Shown here: positions 15,131 to 24,501 of the stretch, one piece after another
Layout: every line of letters starts with the position of its first letter
Numbering within the stretch: the first letter of the stretch is position 1
Assembly: GCF_000023905.1 (NCBI RefSeq)
Contig: NC_013192.1
Span: forward strand, 1,426,001-1,490,000
DNA length: 64,000 nucleotides
Source of the DNA: Leptotrichia buccalis C-1013-b
Lineage (GTDB): Bacteria; Fusobacteriota; Fusobacteriia; Fusobacteriales; Leptotrichiaceae
Direction: 5' to 3'
Position numbers and translations under genes: made by a program
The notes under the pieces: model-generated
Told to the model about the DNA's origin: nothing
Seen by the model: the letters and a program-made list of their open reading frames with translations, nothing else
Database searches by the model: none

Positions 15131-16168
15131 ATCAATCTCAATTCCACAGCACTCACATTTATAACTTCTTTCTGATAATTTCAGTTCCTCTTTAACATTT
15201 CCACATTTACTACAAGTTTTCGACGACGGAAACCACTTATCTATTTTTAAAAATTGCTTTCCTAAAAACATCAACTTATACTCAAGCATCCTCAAAAACA
15301 TTCCCCATCCATTATCTCCTACACTTTTTCCAAAATTTAATGTCTGGCTCATCCCTTTCATATTCAAATCCTCAACAACCACAGCATTATACTCTTCAGA
15401 TAATTTTTTCGATAATTTATGCAAGAAATCTCTTCGACAATTTTTGATATACTCATGTAATTTTGATATTTTCGATCTTTGCTTATACCAATTTTTAGAA
15501 AATTTTACTTTTCTTGATAATGATTTTTGTAATTTTTTCAATTTTTTCTCCAACATCCTAAAATATTTTGGATAATCAGCCCTTTGATTTTCAGAACTGA
15601 CAAATAATTCAGACATTGAAAAATCAAGTCCAATCACTTTATCATTACTTGGCATTTTTTGAATTTTTTTTTCAAATTCCGTCAAAACAGAAACATAGTA
15701 ATTTCCATTACTATTTGTCAATGTTACCGACTTTATTTTATAATCCTTTGGTATTTCTCTATGATATTTCAATTTTACTTTTTTCAATTTTGGCAAAACC
15801 AAATATTCGTTTTCCTCAATTCGTATCGAATTATTTACACAATTTGTTGTGTAGCTTTTAATATTATTCTTTTTAGATTTGAACTTTGGAAACTTCGCTC
15901 TCTTCTGAAAAAAATTTGTAAACGATCGTTTTACATTCAATTGAGCATTTGAAAGTGCCAGACTGTCAACTTCTTTCAAAAATTGGTTTTCACTTTTCAA
16001 ACTGGCAGGTGTAATTATTTTATTTTTTCCGGTTTTTTCATAAATTTTATTAGCAGTATACAAAATTGTATTGTAAACAAAACGAACACATCCAAAAGTC
16101 TTGTTTATCAACAATTCTTGCTCCTTATTTGGATAAATCCTGTATTTGAATGCTAAATTATATTTCAC
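15071..16168 (-). CDS. tnpB: TnpB RNA-guided nuclease, intact
   Basis: The 365-aa protein is the ancestor-type relative of Cas12. The N-terminus 'AFKYRIYPNKEQELLINKTF' and 'CVRFVYNTIL' are typical of the RNA-binding WED/HTH region. The three RuvC acidic sites are visible: D in 'IGLDFSMSELFV', E in 'AVVVEDLNMKGMS', and D in 'IDRDYNAALNIKN'. A zinc ribbon 'CSKCG' plus 'CECCG' lies between the last two. There is no frameshift, so it could be active. The start codon is GTG with a strong GGAGGTG ribosome-binding site. A TTGAAA-17-TACAAT promoter lies inside the left end. Confidence 0.95.
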   Translation of the reverse strand: MKYNLAFKYRIYPNKEQELLINKTFGCVRFVYNTILYTANKIYEKTGKNKIITPASLKSENQFLKEVDSLALSNAQLNVKRSFTNFFQKRAKFPKFKSKKNNIKSYTTNCVNNSIRIEENEYLVLPKLKKVKLKYHREIPKDYKIKSVTLTNSNGNYYVSVLTEFEKKIQKMPSNDKVIGLDFSMSELFVSSENQRADYPKYFRMLEKKLKKLQKSLSRKVKFSKNWYKQRSKISKLHEYIKNCRRDFLHKLSKKLSEEYNAVVVEDLNMKGMSQTLNFGKSVGDNGWGMFLRMLEYKLMFLGKQFLKIDKWFPSSKTCSKCGNVKEELKLSERSYKCECCGIEIDRDYNAALNIKNIGKEMLKY

Positions 16169-16235
16169 AAAATTACACCTCCTTTTGCTTTTGAATATTA
16201 TTTTTAATGACTTCTCTTCAATATTTTATACAAAA

Positions 16236-16264
16236 ATTGTATCATAAGTGTATTCTTTTTTCAA
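16236..16264 (-). promoter_or_regulatory. Promoter of tnpB
   Basis: On the minus strand a -35 TTGAAA (16259-16264) and a -10 TACAAT (16236-16241) are 17 bases apart, about 70 bases before the GTG start. It lies within the element's left end. Confidence 0.7.
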
Positions 16265-16393
16265 TTTTTTTTACAAAAAAATCAATTCATTTCCCACTTA
16301 TAGAAGTCAGAGATTTCTTGCTATCTTTTTATTAAAAAAATGTAAATAGCCAAAATATAAAAATTTTATTATCTACTTTTATTATATTCGATT

Positions 16394-17575
16394 TCATTTT
16401 TTCTTTTCAAACTCTTTCTCAAACGAACTCAAATCCATATTTTTCAACACTCTCTCAAGTAAAAGCGGCAATTTTTCAGGATTACAAGCAAAACACGGAA
16501 TTCCAAGTGAAGCAATTTTTCCAGACATTTGTGAGTCGTAATAAGGTTTTCCATCTCCAGATATTGCTAAAAGACAAACTACTATTACTCCCGAATCTTT
16601 CATTTCTTGTAATCTTCTTAACATTTCACCACGATTCCTACCTTCAATTAAATCAGAAATTAGAAAAAATATTGTTTTTTTCGGATTTTCAATATATTTT
16701 GTACAATATTTAATTGATTTATTGATATTTGTTCCACCACCTAGCTGAAATCCGTATAGCAAATCAACTGGATCATCTGATTTTTCTGTCAAATCCACAA
16801 TTTCAGTATCAAAAGCTACTACTCGTGTTTTCAGTGAAGCGATACTTGCTAAAATACACGCCATTACTGAAGAATAAATTACAGATTCTCCCATCGATCC
16901 ACTTTGGTCAATATCCAAAATGACTGTAAATTTACTTGTAGGGTTAACGCTTGCTCTCTCAAAAAAATAATAATGCTCTGGAACAATTTTTTTTAATTCC
17001 CTGTTGTAATTTTTTATCCCTCTTCGTATCGTTGTTTTAAAATCCAAAGATGACGCAGATGGAATTGGCGAGTGTTGTTTCTTGTTAAGTGCTGCTCTAA
17101 CTGCTCTTCTAATATCACTTTCCAACAATTTATTAATTTCCTCTACAATTTTTTTTATAAAATTTCTAACACTTTCTTTACTTTTTTGTGGAATTTGCTC
17201 TTTCAAAAGCATAATTGTTGAAGCAAGGTTTATGTTAGGCTCTACTTGATCCAATATTTCAGGCTCAAAAAGTAATTGTTTCAATCCACATCTTTCCATC
17301 GCATCCGTCTGAATAATTTTCACCAACTCTTTATCAAACAAAGTTCTAACATCTCCGAGCCATCTACTAATTTGCGGATTAGACGGACCTTGCCCAGCAG
17401 AATCTCCACCCATAAATTGTCCTGTCGGATTATAAATCGTATCCAATGCCTTATCCATCAACCAATCTTCCTCTGTAAAACTTGGAATAGCTTCTGAATC
17501 CATAGACGAAAATTCTTCTTCTGTATCTTTTCCAAGAATCAATCGCCAACGTTTTATATTTTCTTTATAGTCCAT
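16394..17575 (-). CDS. VWA-domain protein of the SWIM/MoxR cassette (CoxE-like)
   Basis: The 393-aa cytosolic protein has an N-terminal helical region of about 200 residues and a C-terminal von Willebrand A domain. The metal site (MIDAS) is complete: D223-Q-S225-G-S227 in 'ILDIDQSGSMGES', T282 in 'GGGTNIN', D308 in 'FLISDLIEG'. Such VWA proteins pair with MoxR ATPases to remodel or activate a client. It is the last gene of a five-gene minus-strand cassette and starts 76 bases after the DUF5682 gene with a GGAGGTG ribosome-binding site. The intact MIDAS argues for an active partner-binding role. The client is unknown. Confidence 0.9.
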   Translation of the reverse strand: MDYKENIKRWRLILGKDTEEEFSSMDSEAIPSFTEEDWLMDKALDTIYNPTGQFMGGDSAGQGPSNPQISRWLGDVRTLFDKELVKIIQTDAMERCGLKQLLFEPEILDQVEPNINLASTIMLLKEQIPQKSKESVRNFIKKIVEEINKLLESDIRRAVRAALNKKQHSPIPSASSLDFKTTIRRGIKNYNRELKKIVPEHYYFFERASVNPTSKFTVILDIDQSGSMGESVIYSSVMACILASIASLKTRVVAFDTEIVDLTEKSDDPVDLLYGFQLGGGTNINKSIKYCTKYIENPKKTIFFLISDLIEGRNRGEMLRRLQEMKDSGVIVVCLLAISGDGKPYYDSQMSGKIASLGIPCFACNPEKLPLLLERVLKNMDLSSFEKEFEKKK

Positions 17576-17651
17576 TTTTACACCTCCTTAATATTTTATT
17601 ATTTTATCAATTACCTTATTTTCAATTTTTCTTTCAAAAAATTATTTTCAA

Positions 17652-19931
17652 TCAAATATCATCAAAATCAAATTCTTCTAATCCTGCAATTATTTCTTTC
17701 TCATTTTCTCCCAAATCATCATTTATTACAGCACTTACATCATTTTTATTCAAGCCCCATATTTCTGCAATATTTTCTGCAATATCATGCTTTTCATTTG
17801 AAGTAAAATCAGCAAAAGCTCTTCTTAAAAATAATAATGCTCTTTTAAATTCTTCCTCATCTAAATTTGAAATATAATTTTGGAGTTTTTTCCAAAGTCC
17901 AAGTCTTGCAATTAAGGTGTAATGATTTTTCATCGACAGACCTTCAAACCAAGTTGCCCCTAAATCTGCGGGAACTCCTTTTGACAATCTTTTTTCGACT
18001 TCTTTTCCAAGTACTTCATTATCAATTTTTCCAGCTTCCAGTAATATAGCCATTGCAAGTCCTGAGATTTTTGTATTTAAATCGTCTCTCTTTGAAATTT
18101 CTAAAAGAAGTGAATACCATCTTTCTCTATCTAAAAAATCATAATTTTCAACTACAGTATGCATTATCATTATACTTTTAGCTAGTTCTACTGCTGCATT
18201 ATTGTCGCAAAAAGACTCGCTTGGTAATATTAAGCAAACTCTTAAAAATAGTTGCTCAAGAATAGGGATCAGAACTTTTGTGTCTAATTTTCTGATATCG
18301 CCATAACGAAGCATCAGTGATAAAGTCGACATTGTCTTGGCTATTTCATCAATAGGGACGTCACCTGTTATGAAATTTTGTAACGCTTGAAACGCTTTTT
18401 CTAGTGCTTTTGGCATTCCGCAATAGAAGGCATCTTTCACTATTTCTGCCATTTCTGACAATGTTTTTGCACCTTCTATTCTTTGCATCAATTCAAAAGC
18501 TGTTGCAAATTCAATTGTATCTCCTTTTAAGATTGTTTCCACAATTTCAATTTCTGTTTCTGGTTTCCATTGTAAAATCCATTCTTCTGCCCAAGTTGTA
18601 TTTTCTTGGCGATTCCCAATAAGTTTTGCAAACGAAATATTCAAAACTCTTAATTTATGAAAAAAGAATGAACGTTCCAAGTCCATAAATGCTAATTTTT
18701 CTGATTGAACCCTTAATTTTTCCCTCAAATCTAATTTTATTTCTGTCGCTGTTAATGAACGATATTTTTCAAGTTTCAATTCCTTCAATAAATTATAAAA
18801 ATCAGACTGTATTGACGTTTGAATAGCTTCCTTTGGAATACTTCCTATTTTTTTCCCAACTTCAACATTCGCCATTGCTAAAACTAGTTCTGAGTAGCTT
18901 CCGTGTGCCATACAAGTAATTGCTGCATCTTTTATATCCTTTAACGTCGGTATTTTCCCATCGTGCAAATTTGCCAATGAAGTTGCTAGATGGACTGCCT
19001 CTATAATTTGAGCTGACGATATCATATTCCCATTTTCCCTTTGATATTCTGCAATTTTACTTAAATACATATATGTCGCAAAAAGTGAGTCTCCTTTTTC
19101 TAAACCATTCCACAAAAATTCATAATACCCTGGTGCCTTATTTCCAGCTCCATAATTTGAATAACTCGATAGTTTATAGTAAGAATAAGGCATTAACGTT
19201 TTTTTAGATTCTAATTTTGGTAATTTTTTAATTTCCTTTTCAGTTAAAATCAATTTGCCACTTTCTATTCCTTCAACATGAAAAGCCCCAACAACCATAG
19301 CAATCTCATCCATTTTGTAGCCTTCTTTACACACATCAGAAACGACTTTACACATGTACGACTCTCTAATAATATTTTTCGCATCAGACACCGTATTTGA
19401 TAAAGTCAACTCCCTCAAATATTTCCCATAATCTCTTGCTCCACTACGATATGCCCTATAATCAGAAGCCTGTTCCACTACTCTTTCCCAAAAGACTTCA
19501 TCATCTGAATCTTCCGAATATTCATTAATTTTTCTATAAATGTAGGCATTCAAATTTTCCTCTGGATTCTCATCTAAATTTTTCTTTACACTTTCTACAC
19601 CTAAAAAAATTGAAGATGGCAAATCACAAAATCTACACTCTACTCCATTTTCCTTTGCCCATAAAATAGCTTGATATTCTGGAGAAAACTCTGCAAATGG
19701 ATATACTATTGTCTGGATAGGCGCTTCTAAAGTGTAAGCCATTACGGCAATTGGCGGAACAATATTTTTTCCAGTAATTTCGCTAATAAGGTCATTGAAA
19801 TCAGAAGGCCCTTCTATCAAAACGATTTTTGGCTGTATTTCATCTAAATAATTTTTCAAATAATGTACTCCAGCTGGTGAAAAATGCCTAACTCCGAATA
19901 TATTCGGTTTCCCTTCATTTTGTTTTTTCAT
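17652..19931 (-). CDS. DUF5682 protein, TraB/TIKI-like fold predicted
   Basis: The 759-aa protein has an N-terminal domain with the pattern of TraB/TIKI/EreA-like proteins. This includes 'GVRHFSPAGVHYLKNYL' (GxxH at 13-16), 'PKIVLIEGPSDFNDL' (Glu40), 'FAEFSPEYQAILWAKENGV' with 'CDLPSS', and 'MVVGAFHVEGIE' (GxxH at 215-218) after a 'RESYMCKVV' helix. In TIKI-type enzymes the equivalent H/E/H residues form a metal or catalytic site. The remaining 500 residues are helical and HEAT-like. It lies 14 bases after the MoxR gene. A role as the cassette's enzymatic effector is my inference; the family has no known activity that I can name. Confidence 0.8.
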   Translation of the reverse strand: MKKQNEGKPNIFGVRHFSPAGVHYLKNYLDEIQPKIVLIEGPSDFNDLISEITGKNIVPPIAVMAYTLEAPIQTIVYPFAEFSPEYQAILWAKENGVECRFCDLPSSIFLGVESVKKNLDENPEENLNAYIYRKINEYSEDSDDEVFWERVVEQASDYRAYRSGARDYGKYLRELTLSNTVSDAKNIIRESYMCKVVSDVCKEGYKMDEIAMVVGAFHVEGIESGKLILTEKEIKKLPKLESKKTLMPYSYYKLSSYSNYGAGNKAPGYYEFLWNGLEKGDSLFATYMYLSKIAEYQRENGNMISSAQIIEAVHLATSLANLHDGKIPTLKDIKDAAITCMAHGSYSELVLAMANVEVGKKIGSIPKEAIQTSIQSDFYNLLKELKLEKYRSLTATEIKLDLREKLRVQSEKLAFMDLERSFFFHKLRVLNISFAKLIGNRQENTTWAEEWILQWKPETEIEIVETILKGDTIEFATAFELMQRIEGAKTLSEMAEIVKDAFYCGMPKALEKAFQALQNFITGDVPIDEIAKTMSTLSLMLRYGDIRKLDTKVLIPILEQLFLRVCLILPSESFCDNNAAVELAKSIMIMHTVVENYDFLDRERWYSLLLEISKRDDLNTKISGLAMAILLEAGKIDNEVLGKEVEKRLSKGVPADLGATWFEGLSMKNHYTLIARLGLWKKLQNYISNLDEEEFKRALLFLRRAFADFTSNEKHDIAENIAEIWGLNKNDVSAVINDDLGENEKEIIAGLEEFDFDDI

Positions 19932-19945
19932 TTATTCCACCGCCT

Positions 19946-21046
19946 TTATTTAGTAGCTTTGTTAAGTGCCTTACATTCTTTATAAAGATCCAGCCATTCT
20001 GAACCTCGTTTTTTCATAATATTTTCCAAATATTCTTCCCAAATTTGCCCATCTTTACTATCTTCTTTTACTACAGCTCCCTGCAATCCTGCCGCCAAGT
20101 CATAATCTGATATCTCTCCATCCCCAAAACTTCCAGCCAACGCCATACTATTCGCTAAAAGTGAAATAGCTTCTGCAGTCGATAACACATTTGCAGTCGG
20201 CTTTATCTTTTGTCTTCCATCTAACGTAACACCTTGACGCAATTCTCTAAATACTGTACAAACTTTTTCAATAACTTCCTCTTCAGGCAATTTCGCATTC
20301 AAATCCAAATTTCCTGCAAGTTGCGTAACTCTACTTCTAACAATATCTATCTCTGCTTCAAGGGTATTTGGACTTGGCAATACCACAATATTAAAACGTC
20401 TCTTTAACGCCGCCGACATCTCATTAACTCCCTTATCACGAGTATTCGCAGTTGCAATAATAGAGAACCCTTTTTTAGCTGGAATTTCTACATTCAATTC
20501 AGGCACACTCATTCTTTTTTCTGACAACAAAGAAATCAACGCATCTTGCACTTCTGACGCACAACGAGAAATTTCTTCCACTCTAGCAATCGCCCCATCT
20601 TCCATCGCTTTATAAATCGGACTTGGTATCAACGCATCTTTTGTAGGTCCTTCTGCAATCAACATCGCATAATTCCAAGAATATCTAATTTGCTCTTCAG
20701 TCGTTCCCGCTGTCCCTTGAATAACTCGAGTTGAATCTCCATTTATCGCCGCCGTCAAATGCTCCGACAACCAAGATTTTGCAGTTCCCGGCTCCCCAAT
20801 CAGAAGCAATGCCCTATCCGTAACCAAGGTCGAAATTGCAATCTCAACCAATCTTTTATTCCCAATATATTTAGGTGTTATCACTTTTCTTCCAGCTTTA
20901 CCTCCACAAATATATGTCAGCACTGATTTAGGTGACATTTTCCATCCAGTAGGTATCGGATTTTTTTCTGCCTTAATTAATGCATCAATTTCATCTTGAA
21001 ACATCTGTTCTGCTGTTAATCTTTGTAATTCTTCTTTTTTAGCCAT
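19946..21046 (-). CDS. MoxR-family AAA+ ATPase
   Basis: The 366-aa ATPase has Walker A 'LIGEPGTAKSWLSE' (GEPGTAKS at 84-91), Walker B 'AIARVEEISRC' with Glu157-Glu158 in place of the common Asp-Glu, sensor 1 'FSIIATANTRDKGVN' (N201), and arginines in 'AALKRRFN' (R216/R217). An N-terminal segment of about 60 residues precedes the core. MoxR ATPases usually act with a VWA partner, and one is encoded two genes downstream. It sits 4 bases after the HEAT-like gene with an AAGGAG ribosome-binding site. The Walker B change may be a feature of this subgroup. It retains the catalytic Glu and is probably active. Confidence 0.93.
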   Translation of the reverse strand: MAKKEELQRLTAEQMFQDEIDALIKAEKNPIPTGWKMSPKSVLTYICGGKAGRKVITPKYIGNKRLVEIAISTLVTDRALLLIGEPGTAKSWLSEHLTAAINGDSTRVIQGTAGTTEEQIRYSWNYAMLIAEGPTKDALIPSPIYKAMEDGAIARVEEISRCASEVQDALISLLSEKRMSVPELNVEIPAKKGFSIIATANTRDKGVNEMSAALKRRFNIVVLPSPNTLEAEIDIVRSRVTQLAGNLDLNAKLPEEEVIEKVCTVFRELRQGVTLDGRQKIKPTANVLSTAEAISLLANSMALAGSFGDGEISDYDLAAGLQGAVVKEDSKDGQIWEEYLENIMKKRGSEWLDLYKECKALNKATK

Positions 21047-21049
21047 TTT

Positions 21050-22966
21050 TTACAACTCCTTCACTTTCATTCCATTATTTAACTTTTCTAGCCATTTTTC
21101 ACATAAATTTATAGACACTCTTTTTGTTTTTTTATCCATTTCAAATAATTCTTCAATTTGATTTATTAATTCACTTTCAGATATAGGAACTTCATTTAAA
21201 ATATATCCTATTGACCTTACTCTATTATGTAATTTAGGTGCATTTTTTTCAATATCTATTTTTCCTTTAAGAAAATCTTTATAATCTGTCCATCCTAACT
21301 TATTTAAAAACTCTATATCTTCACTATAAGGAATACGAGAAAGAATAATATTATAGTAAAATGCTCCGTATTTTTCTTTCATTCCCTTTATATCTGGATT
21401 ATATAAGCTCTTTAAATCTCTATGATATGAACTGTAATAATTCCAATTTGTATAGAAATCATCTTCAATATTAAAGATTATATTATACCATTTTTTATCA
21501 AAACCATTTAACTTTATTTTCATAACACTATAATCATTTATATTTTGCCAATATAAAATATATTCTTTATTTTCTTCATCATAGTGAATATGAAAAATTA
21601 CATCAAATAATGTACTAAAATCCTCTTGAACTTTAGCTTCTTCCTTATTTTTAGAAATTTTATTATTAGCAAAGAAGGTATGAAATAATTTTTTTATTCC
21701 TTTTTCATCTTTTCCTGCTCCTGCAAATTTAGAAAAATTCTTATATGTAGTTTCAGGTTTATCTTTAATAAGTGAAATTAAAAATTCTTGTTCTAAGAAC
21801 TCTCCTTCATATACTTTAGACAGTTTCTTTATTAAATTCGTAATTTCTTTATTTATTTCAGTTACTATGTAATGGCTTAAAATTCTTTTTACAGCAGCTT
21901 TATTATAAGGATACAGTTCTTGGTATAATGATAAAGTTTTTTCTGTTCTTTTATTTGAACTAACTGAACACAATTCTGCAACCTCTTCCTGAACTTTTCT
22001 TCTTTCTTCTTTTGTTTTTAATGTTTTATTTTTTAAATCTTCTGTATATTCTTTAATATAATTGTTAATATAATCTGATACCCATTGTTGTTCTGTACCT
22101 TTTAAATATTCAATATTTTCAAATGGCTTTTTTCTAAAAAATTTATCCCACTCTTTTTTGACTCTCTCATCATCCATATACGCAAGACTTTCAAACACTT
22201 TATTTTTCAATTTTCCACGTTCTTTTTTCATTAAATCTAAAAGATAGTCAACATTATCCTGATTATATGCCAAAGCTCCAATTGCAACTTCTTTCACTTC
22301 TTTTCCACCATTTTCAACACAATATTTGTAAAAATCATTTTCCTCGCCTTTACAAATATCCACAATAATTTCCAATCGAGCAACCATTTCCTTTTTACCT
22401 TGGGGATTAAATCCTTCTTTCAATAACGGAACTATTTCTTTCCCCTGTTTCTTTAACATTTGAATCATTAAATCTATAATTCCAGAATAATTATCATTAA
22501 GTCCGTTTATCATAAATTTCTTCACTCTAAAATCACTCACTATTTCAGGATTATCCCATCGCAATGTCGAATCAATAACTCTGAAACGACCACCGCCAGT
22601 TCCTTTAAATGCAGCAATTAATTCACTCAACTCACTGTAATGAAGTTCTTGATAAAAATTTTCTTTTCCAGCAGTCGTTTCTATTTTTTGCAAATTATCA
22701 CCTGAATAAGTTGTCGCTTGGGTACAAAGCACCGCATCAAGCAAAGCCAACAAATCTAAAAATAAATCACATTTATCTTCCTCATCGCCTTCAATCAATT
22801 TTTGCCCCATTTCATAAATTTGTTTAAATACTTTGGCAGCCGAAGCATATCCCTTCATTTGATCAACAGCTCTTTGCAAACGAAAATCATCTTTCACCAA
22901 ATTTATCCCAACGATCGCCACATTTTCAAGCCTGTTCTTCAATTCATATAACGGTTCTAAATTCAT
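21050..22966 (-). CDS. HEAT-like helical protein of the SWIM/MoxR cassette
   Basis: The 638-aa protein has no signal peptide or membrane segment. Residues of about 150-290 have paired amphipathic helices of the HEAT/armadillo type ('VKEVAIGALAYNQDNVDYLL', 'KNKVFESLAYMDDERVKKEW'). Later parts are Lys/Glu-rich and helical with several Tyr/Trp-rich strands. I do not recognise a named family. Its slot between the SWIM and MoxR genes suggests a scaffold or substrate adaptor for the ATPase. Spacing to both neighbours is short, with an AAGGAG ribosome-binding site, so it belongs to the same transcript. Confidence 0.75.
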   Translation of the reverse strand: MNLEPLYELKNRLENVAIVGINLVKDDFRLQRAVDQMKGYASAAKVFKQIYEMGQKLIEGDEEDKCDLFLDLLALLDAVLCTQATTYSGDNLQKIETTAGKENFYQELHYSELSELIAAFKGTGGGRFRVIDSTLRWDNPEIVSDFRVKKFMINGLNDNYSGIIDLMIQMLKKQGKEIVPLLKEGFNPQGKKEMVARLEIIVDICKGEENDFYKYCVENGGKEVKEVAIGALAYNQDNVDYLLDLMKKERGKLKNKVFESLAYMDDERVKKEWDKFFRKKPFENIEYLKGTEQQWVSDYINNYIKEYTEDLKNKTLKTKEERRKVQEEVAELCSVSSNKRTEKTLSLYQELYPYNKAAVKRILSHYIVTEINKEITNLIKKLSKVYEGEFLEQEFLISLIKDKPETTYKNFSKFAGAGKDEKGIKKLFHTFFANNKISKNKEEAKVQEDFSTLFDVIFHIHYDEENKEYILYWQNINDYSVMKIKLNGFDKKWYNIIFNIEDDFYTNWNYYSSYHRDLKSLYNPDIKGMKEKYGAFYYNIILSRIPYSEDIEFLNKLGWTDYKDFLKGKIDIEKNAPKLHNRVRSIGYILNEVPISESELINQIEELFEMDKKTKRVSINLCEKWLEKLNNGMKVKEL

Positions 22967-22989
22967 TTTTGCTCCTTCCTAAACTCATT

Positions 22990-24429
22990 CTAAAATCCAA
23001 AACGAATAATTTTATCATCAGTTACAATACTTTGTGCTTCAGCATAAATATTTCTACCTTCATAAAATAATTTTACGAACATCACTTGATTTTCCAAACA
23101 TTCATTTGGCAAAAGCTCATAAAAATTCTCTGAAAATACCTTGTTTTTTGTATGCTTAAGTTCTATCATTCTTTTATTTTTATCAACTAAAATATACTTT
23201 TTCGTATCTTCCTCTTTAACAAACATAATTTTTTCAAATCCTAGCAGTAAAGCCACTTCATTATTTGCCAAAATATTTTTAAGCTCATTTTTAGCTATTT
23301 TTACAGCCTGTTCTATATTTTGAGCATGCTTTTTTATCTTTTTACAACAAGAACTTTCAATCTTATCAAAACTAGCCGCATCCCATCTTATTCTCTTATT
23401 AACACCACCTGGATAAAAAGTCAATACAGGCACTGTCAATAACGAAAAGTTAGAATTTTCCTGCTTGATATATTTCATTGCCGAACGAGGTCTATAATTA
23501 GCAGTATATGACACTTCCCCTCTTTCCAAGTCAATCCAGTACCCACGATCTGTAAAAATCTTACTAGCCTCATCATAATTTACTTCAAACGAAAGCTGCA
23601 CCAATCTCACATTTTCCCTTTTCAGCCCCAAATCATTCAACTGAGTTAACTTCCATACGCCTCCTAAATCCTCATACAACGTATTATCTGTCAATTCTGT
23701 ATCATTCTTTTCAAGTTGCTCATTCAAAAACTCTCTTCCTTTTTTCTCAATCGCCCTCAACTTTTTCAAACATTCTAAAGCTGTCTGATAATGTATCTTA
23801 TCCTGATCCTCTTTATATGCCTGAATTTCCAAAAGTAGCCTTTGAAACAAAACTTGTGGTCTTGGCAAATAATAATCTCCCAATTGCTTTACAATATCTC
23901 TATACTCTGTAATCGAAATGCTTCCCATTGCAGAAAGTCCAACTTTCAATAATTGCGAACTTATTTTCTTTATCAAATCTAGCCCTTCAAGTTGCTTTTT
24001 AATTTTCTTTGTTCTAGCTGCTTTAGATGTCTTTGAGGGAGATTTCTTTTTAGTTTCCTTTTCCTCGTTTGCCTTTTTAGCCTTCGATTTTTCCTTTTTT
24101 TCTCTCTTTGCTAAAATATCTTCTGGTATTTCACACTCCTCAAATTTTTCTTCTTTCAATATCTCAAATAACAAAGCTAATCCATGCTTACAAGGAAATT
24201 GTCTGCTTGGACAAGTGCATCGTGTAACAGGATTTTCCTCATCAATAAAATCTACTGAAACCGTATAATTCGATTTTCCGCTTCCTTTACATTCACCCAT
24301 ATACAAAGTATCATCAGCAGAACACCATAATCTCAAAAATGCTCCTTTATCGCAAAGTTTTTTTGCATTTGAAATCGCCGAAGCATTCGGAGCCATAGCA
24401 AGAATTCTACTCTCCTCTAATTTCTTCAC
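22990..24429 (-). CDS. SWIM zinc-finger protein, first gene of the cassette
   Basis: The 479-aa protein has a SWIM motif near the N-terminus, CxCx(n)CxH as 'RCTCPSRQFPCKHGLALLFE' (C71, C73, C80, H82). SWIM domains bind DNA or protein partners. A Lys/Glu-rich linker of about residues 105-155 leads to a helical C-terminal half. The frame is open to 24480, but the GTG at 24429 has a near-perfect GAAGGAGG ribosome-binding site and fits the family start ('ILAMAPNASAISNAKKL' follows closely). I therefore chose it. An extended -10 promoter lies about 70 bases upstream. This is the first of five co-directional genes. Confidence 0.88.
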   Translation of the reverse strand: MKKLEESRILAMAPNASAISNAKKLCDKGAFLRLWCSADDTLYMGECKGSGKSNYTVSVDFIDEENPVTRCTCPSRQFPCKHGLALLFEILKEEKFEECEIPEDILAKREKKEKSKAKKANEEKETKKKSPSKTSKAARTKKIKKQLEGLDLIKKISSQLLKVGLSAMGSISITEYRDIVKQLGDYYLPRPQVLFQRLLLEIQAYKEDQDKIHYQTALECLKKLRAIEKKGREFLNEQLEKNDTELTDNTLYEDLGGVWKLTQLNDLGLKRENVRLVQLSFEVNYDEASKIFTDRGYWIDLERGEVSYTANYRPRSAMKYIKQENSNFSLLTVPVLTFYPGGVNKRIRWDAASFDKIESSCCKKIKKHAQNIEQAVKIAKNELKNILANNEVALLLGFEKIMFVKEEDTKKYILVDKNKRMIELKHTKNKVFSENFYELLPNECLENQVMFVKLFYEGRNIYAEAQSIVTDDKIIRFGF

Positions 24430-24501
24430 AATACAAACCTCCTTCTTTTTTATACAAAATTCATTCAATTTTTTATTCAAATTTTTAAATCATTTAGTCT
24501 T

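Larger units (their letters stand above)
14961..16335 (-). mobile_element. IS605-type tnpB-only element (IS1341-like)
   Basis: The element carries an intact tnpB but no tnpA. The right end, on the minus strand, is the typical GC-rich hairpin CCGCTTCTAAAAGCGG followed by GAGTAGTTCAC at 14961-14970, as in many IS200/IS605 members. The left end lies around 16290-16335 and has 'CTGACTTCTATAAGTGGGAA' on the minus strand. The exact left boundary is not fixed. It inserted downstream of the VWA gene and upstream of the DUF4846 gene. Confidence 0.75.

Noticed and set aside
14839-15195. 118-codon plus-strand frame
   Set aside because: It lies antisense to the tnpB 3' end, the guide-RNA region and the orphan tail. 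It has no family features.
22990-24480. Start of the SWIM gene at 24480
   Set aside because: The GTG at 24429 has a near-consensus GAAGGAGG site at ideal spacing. The upstream 17 codons are Lys-rich and would overlap that site.
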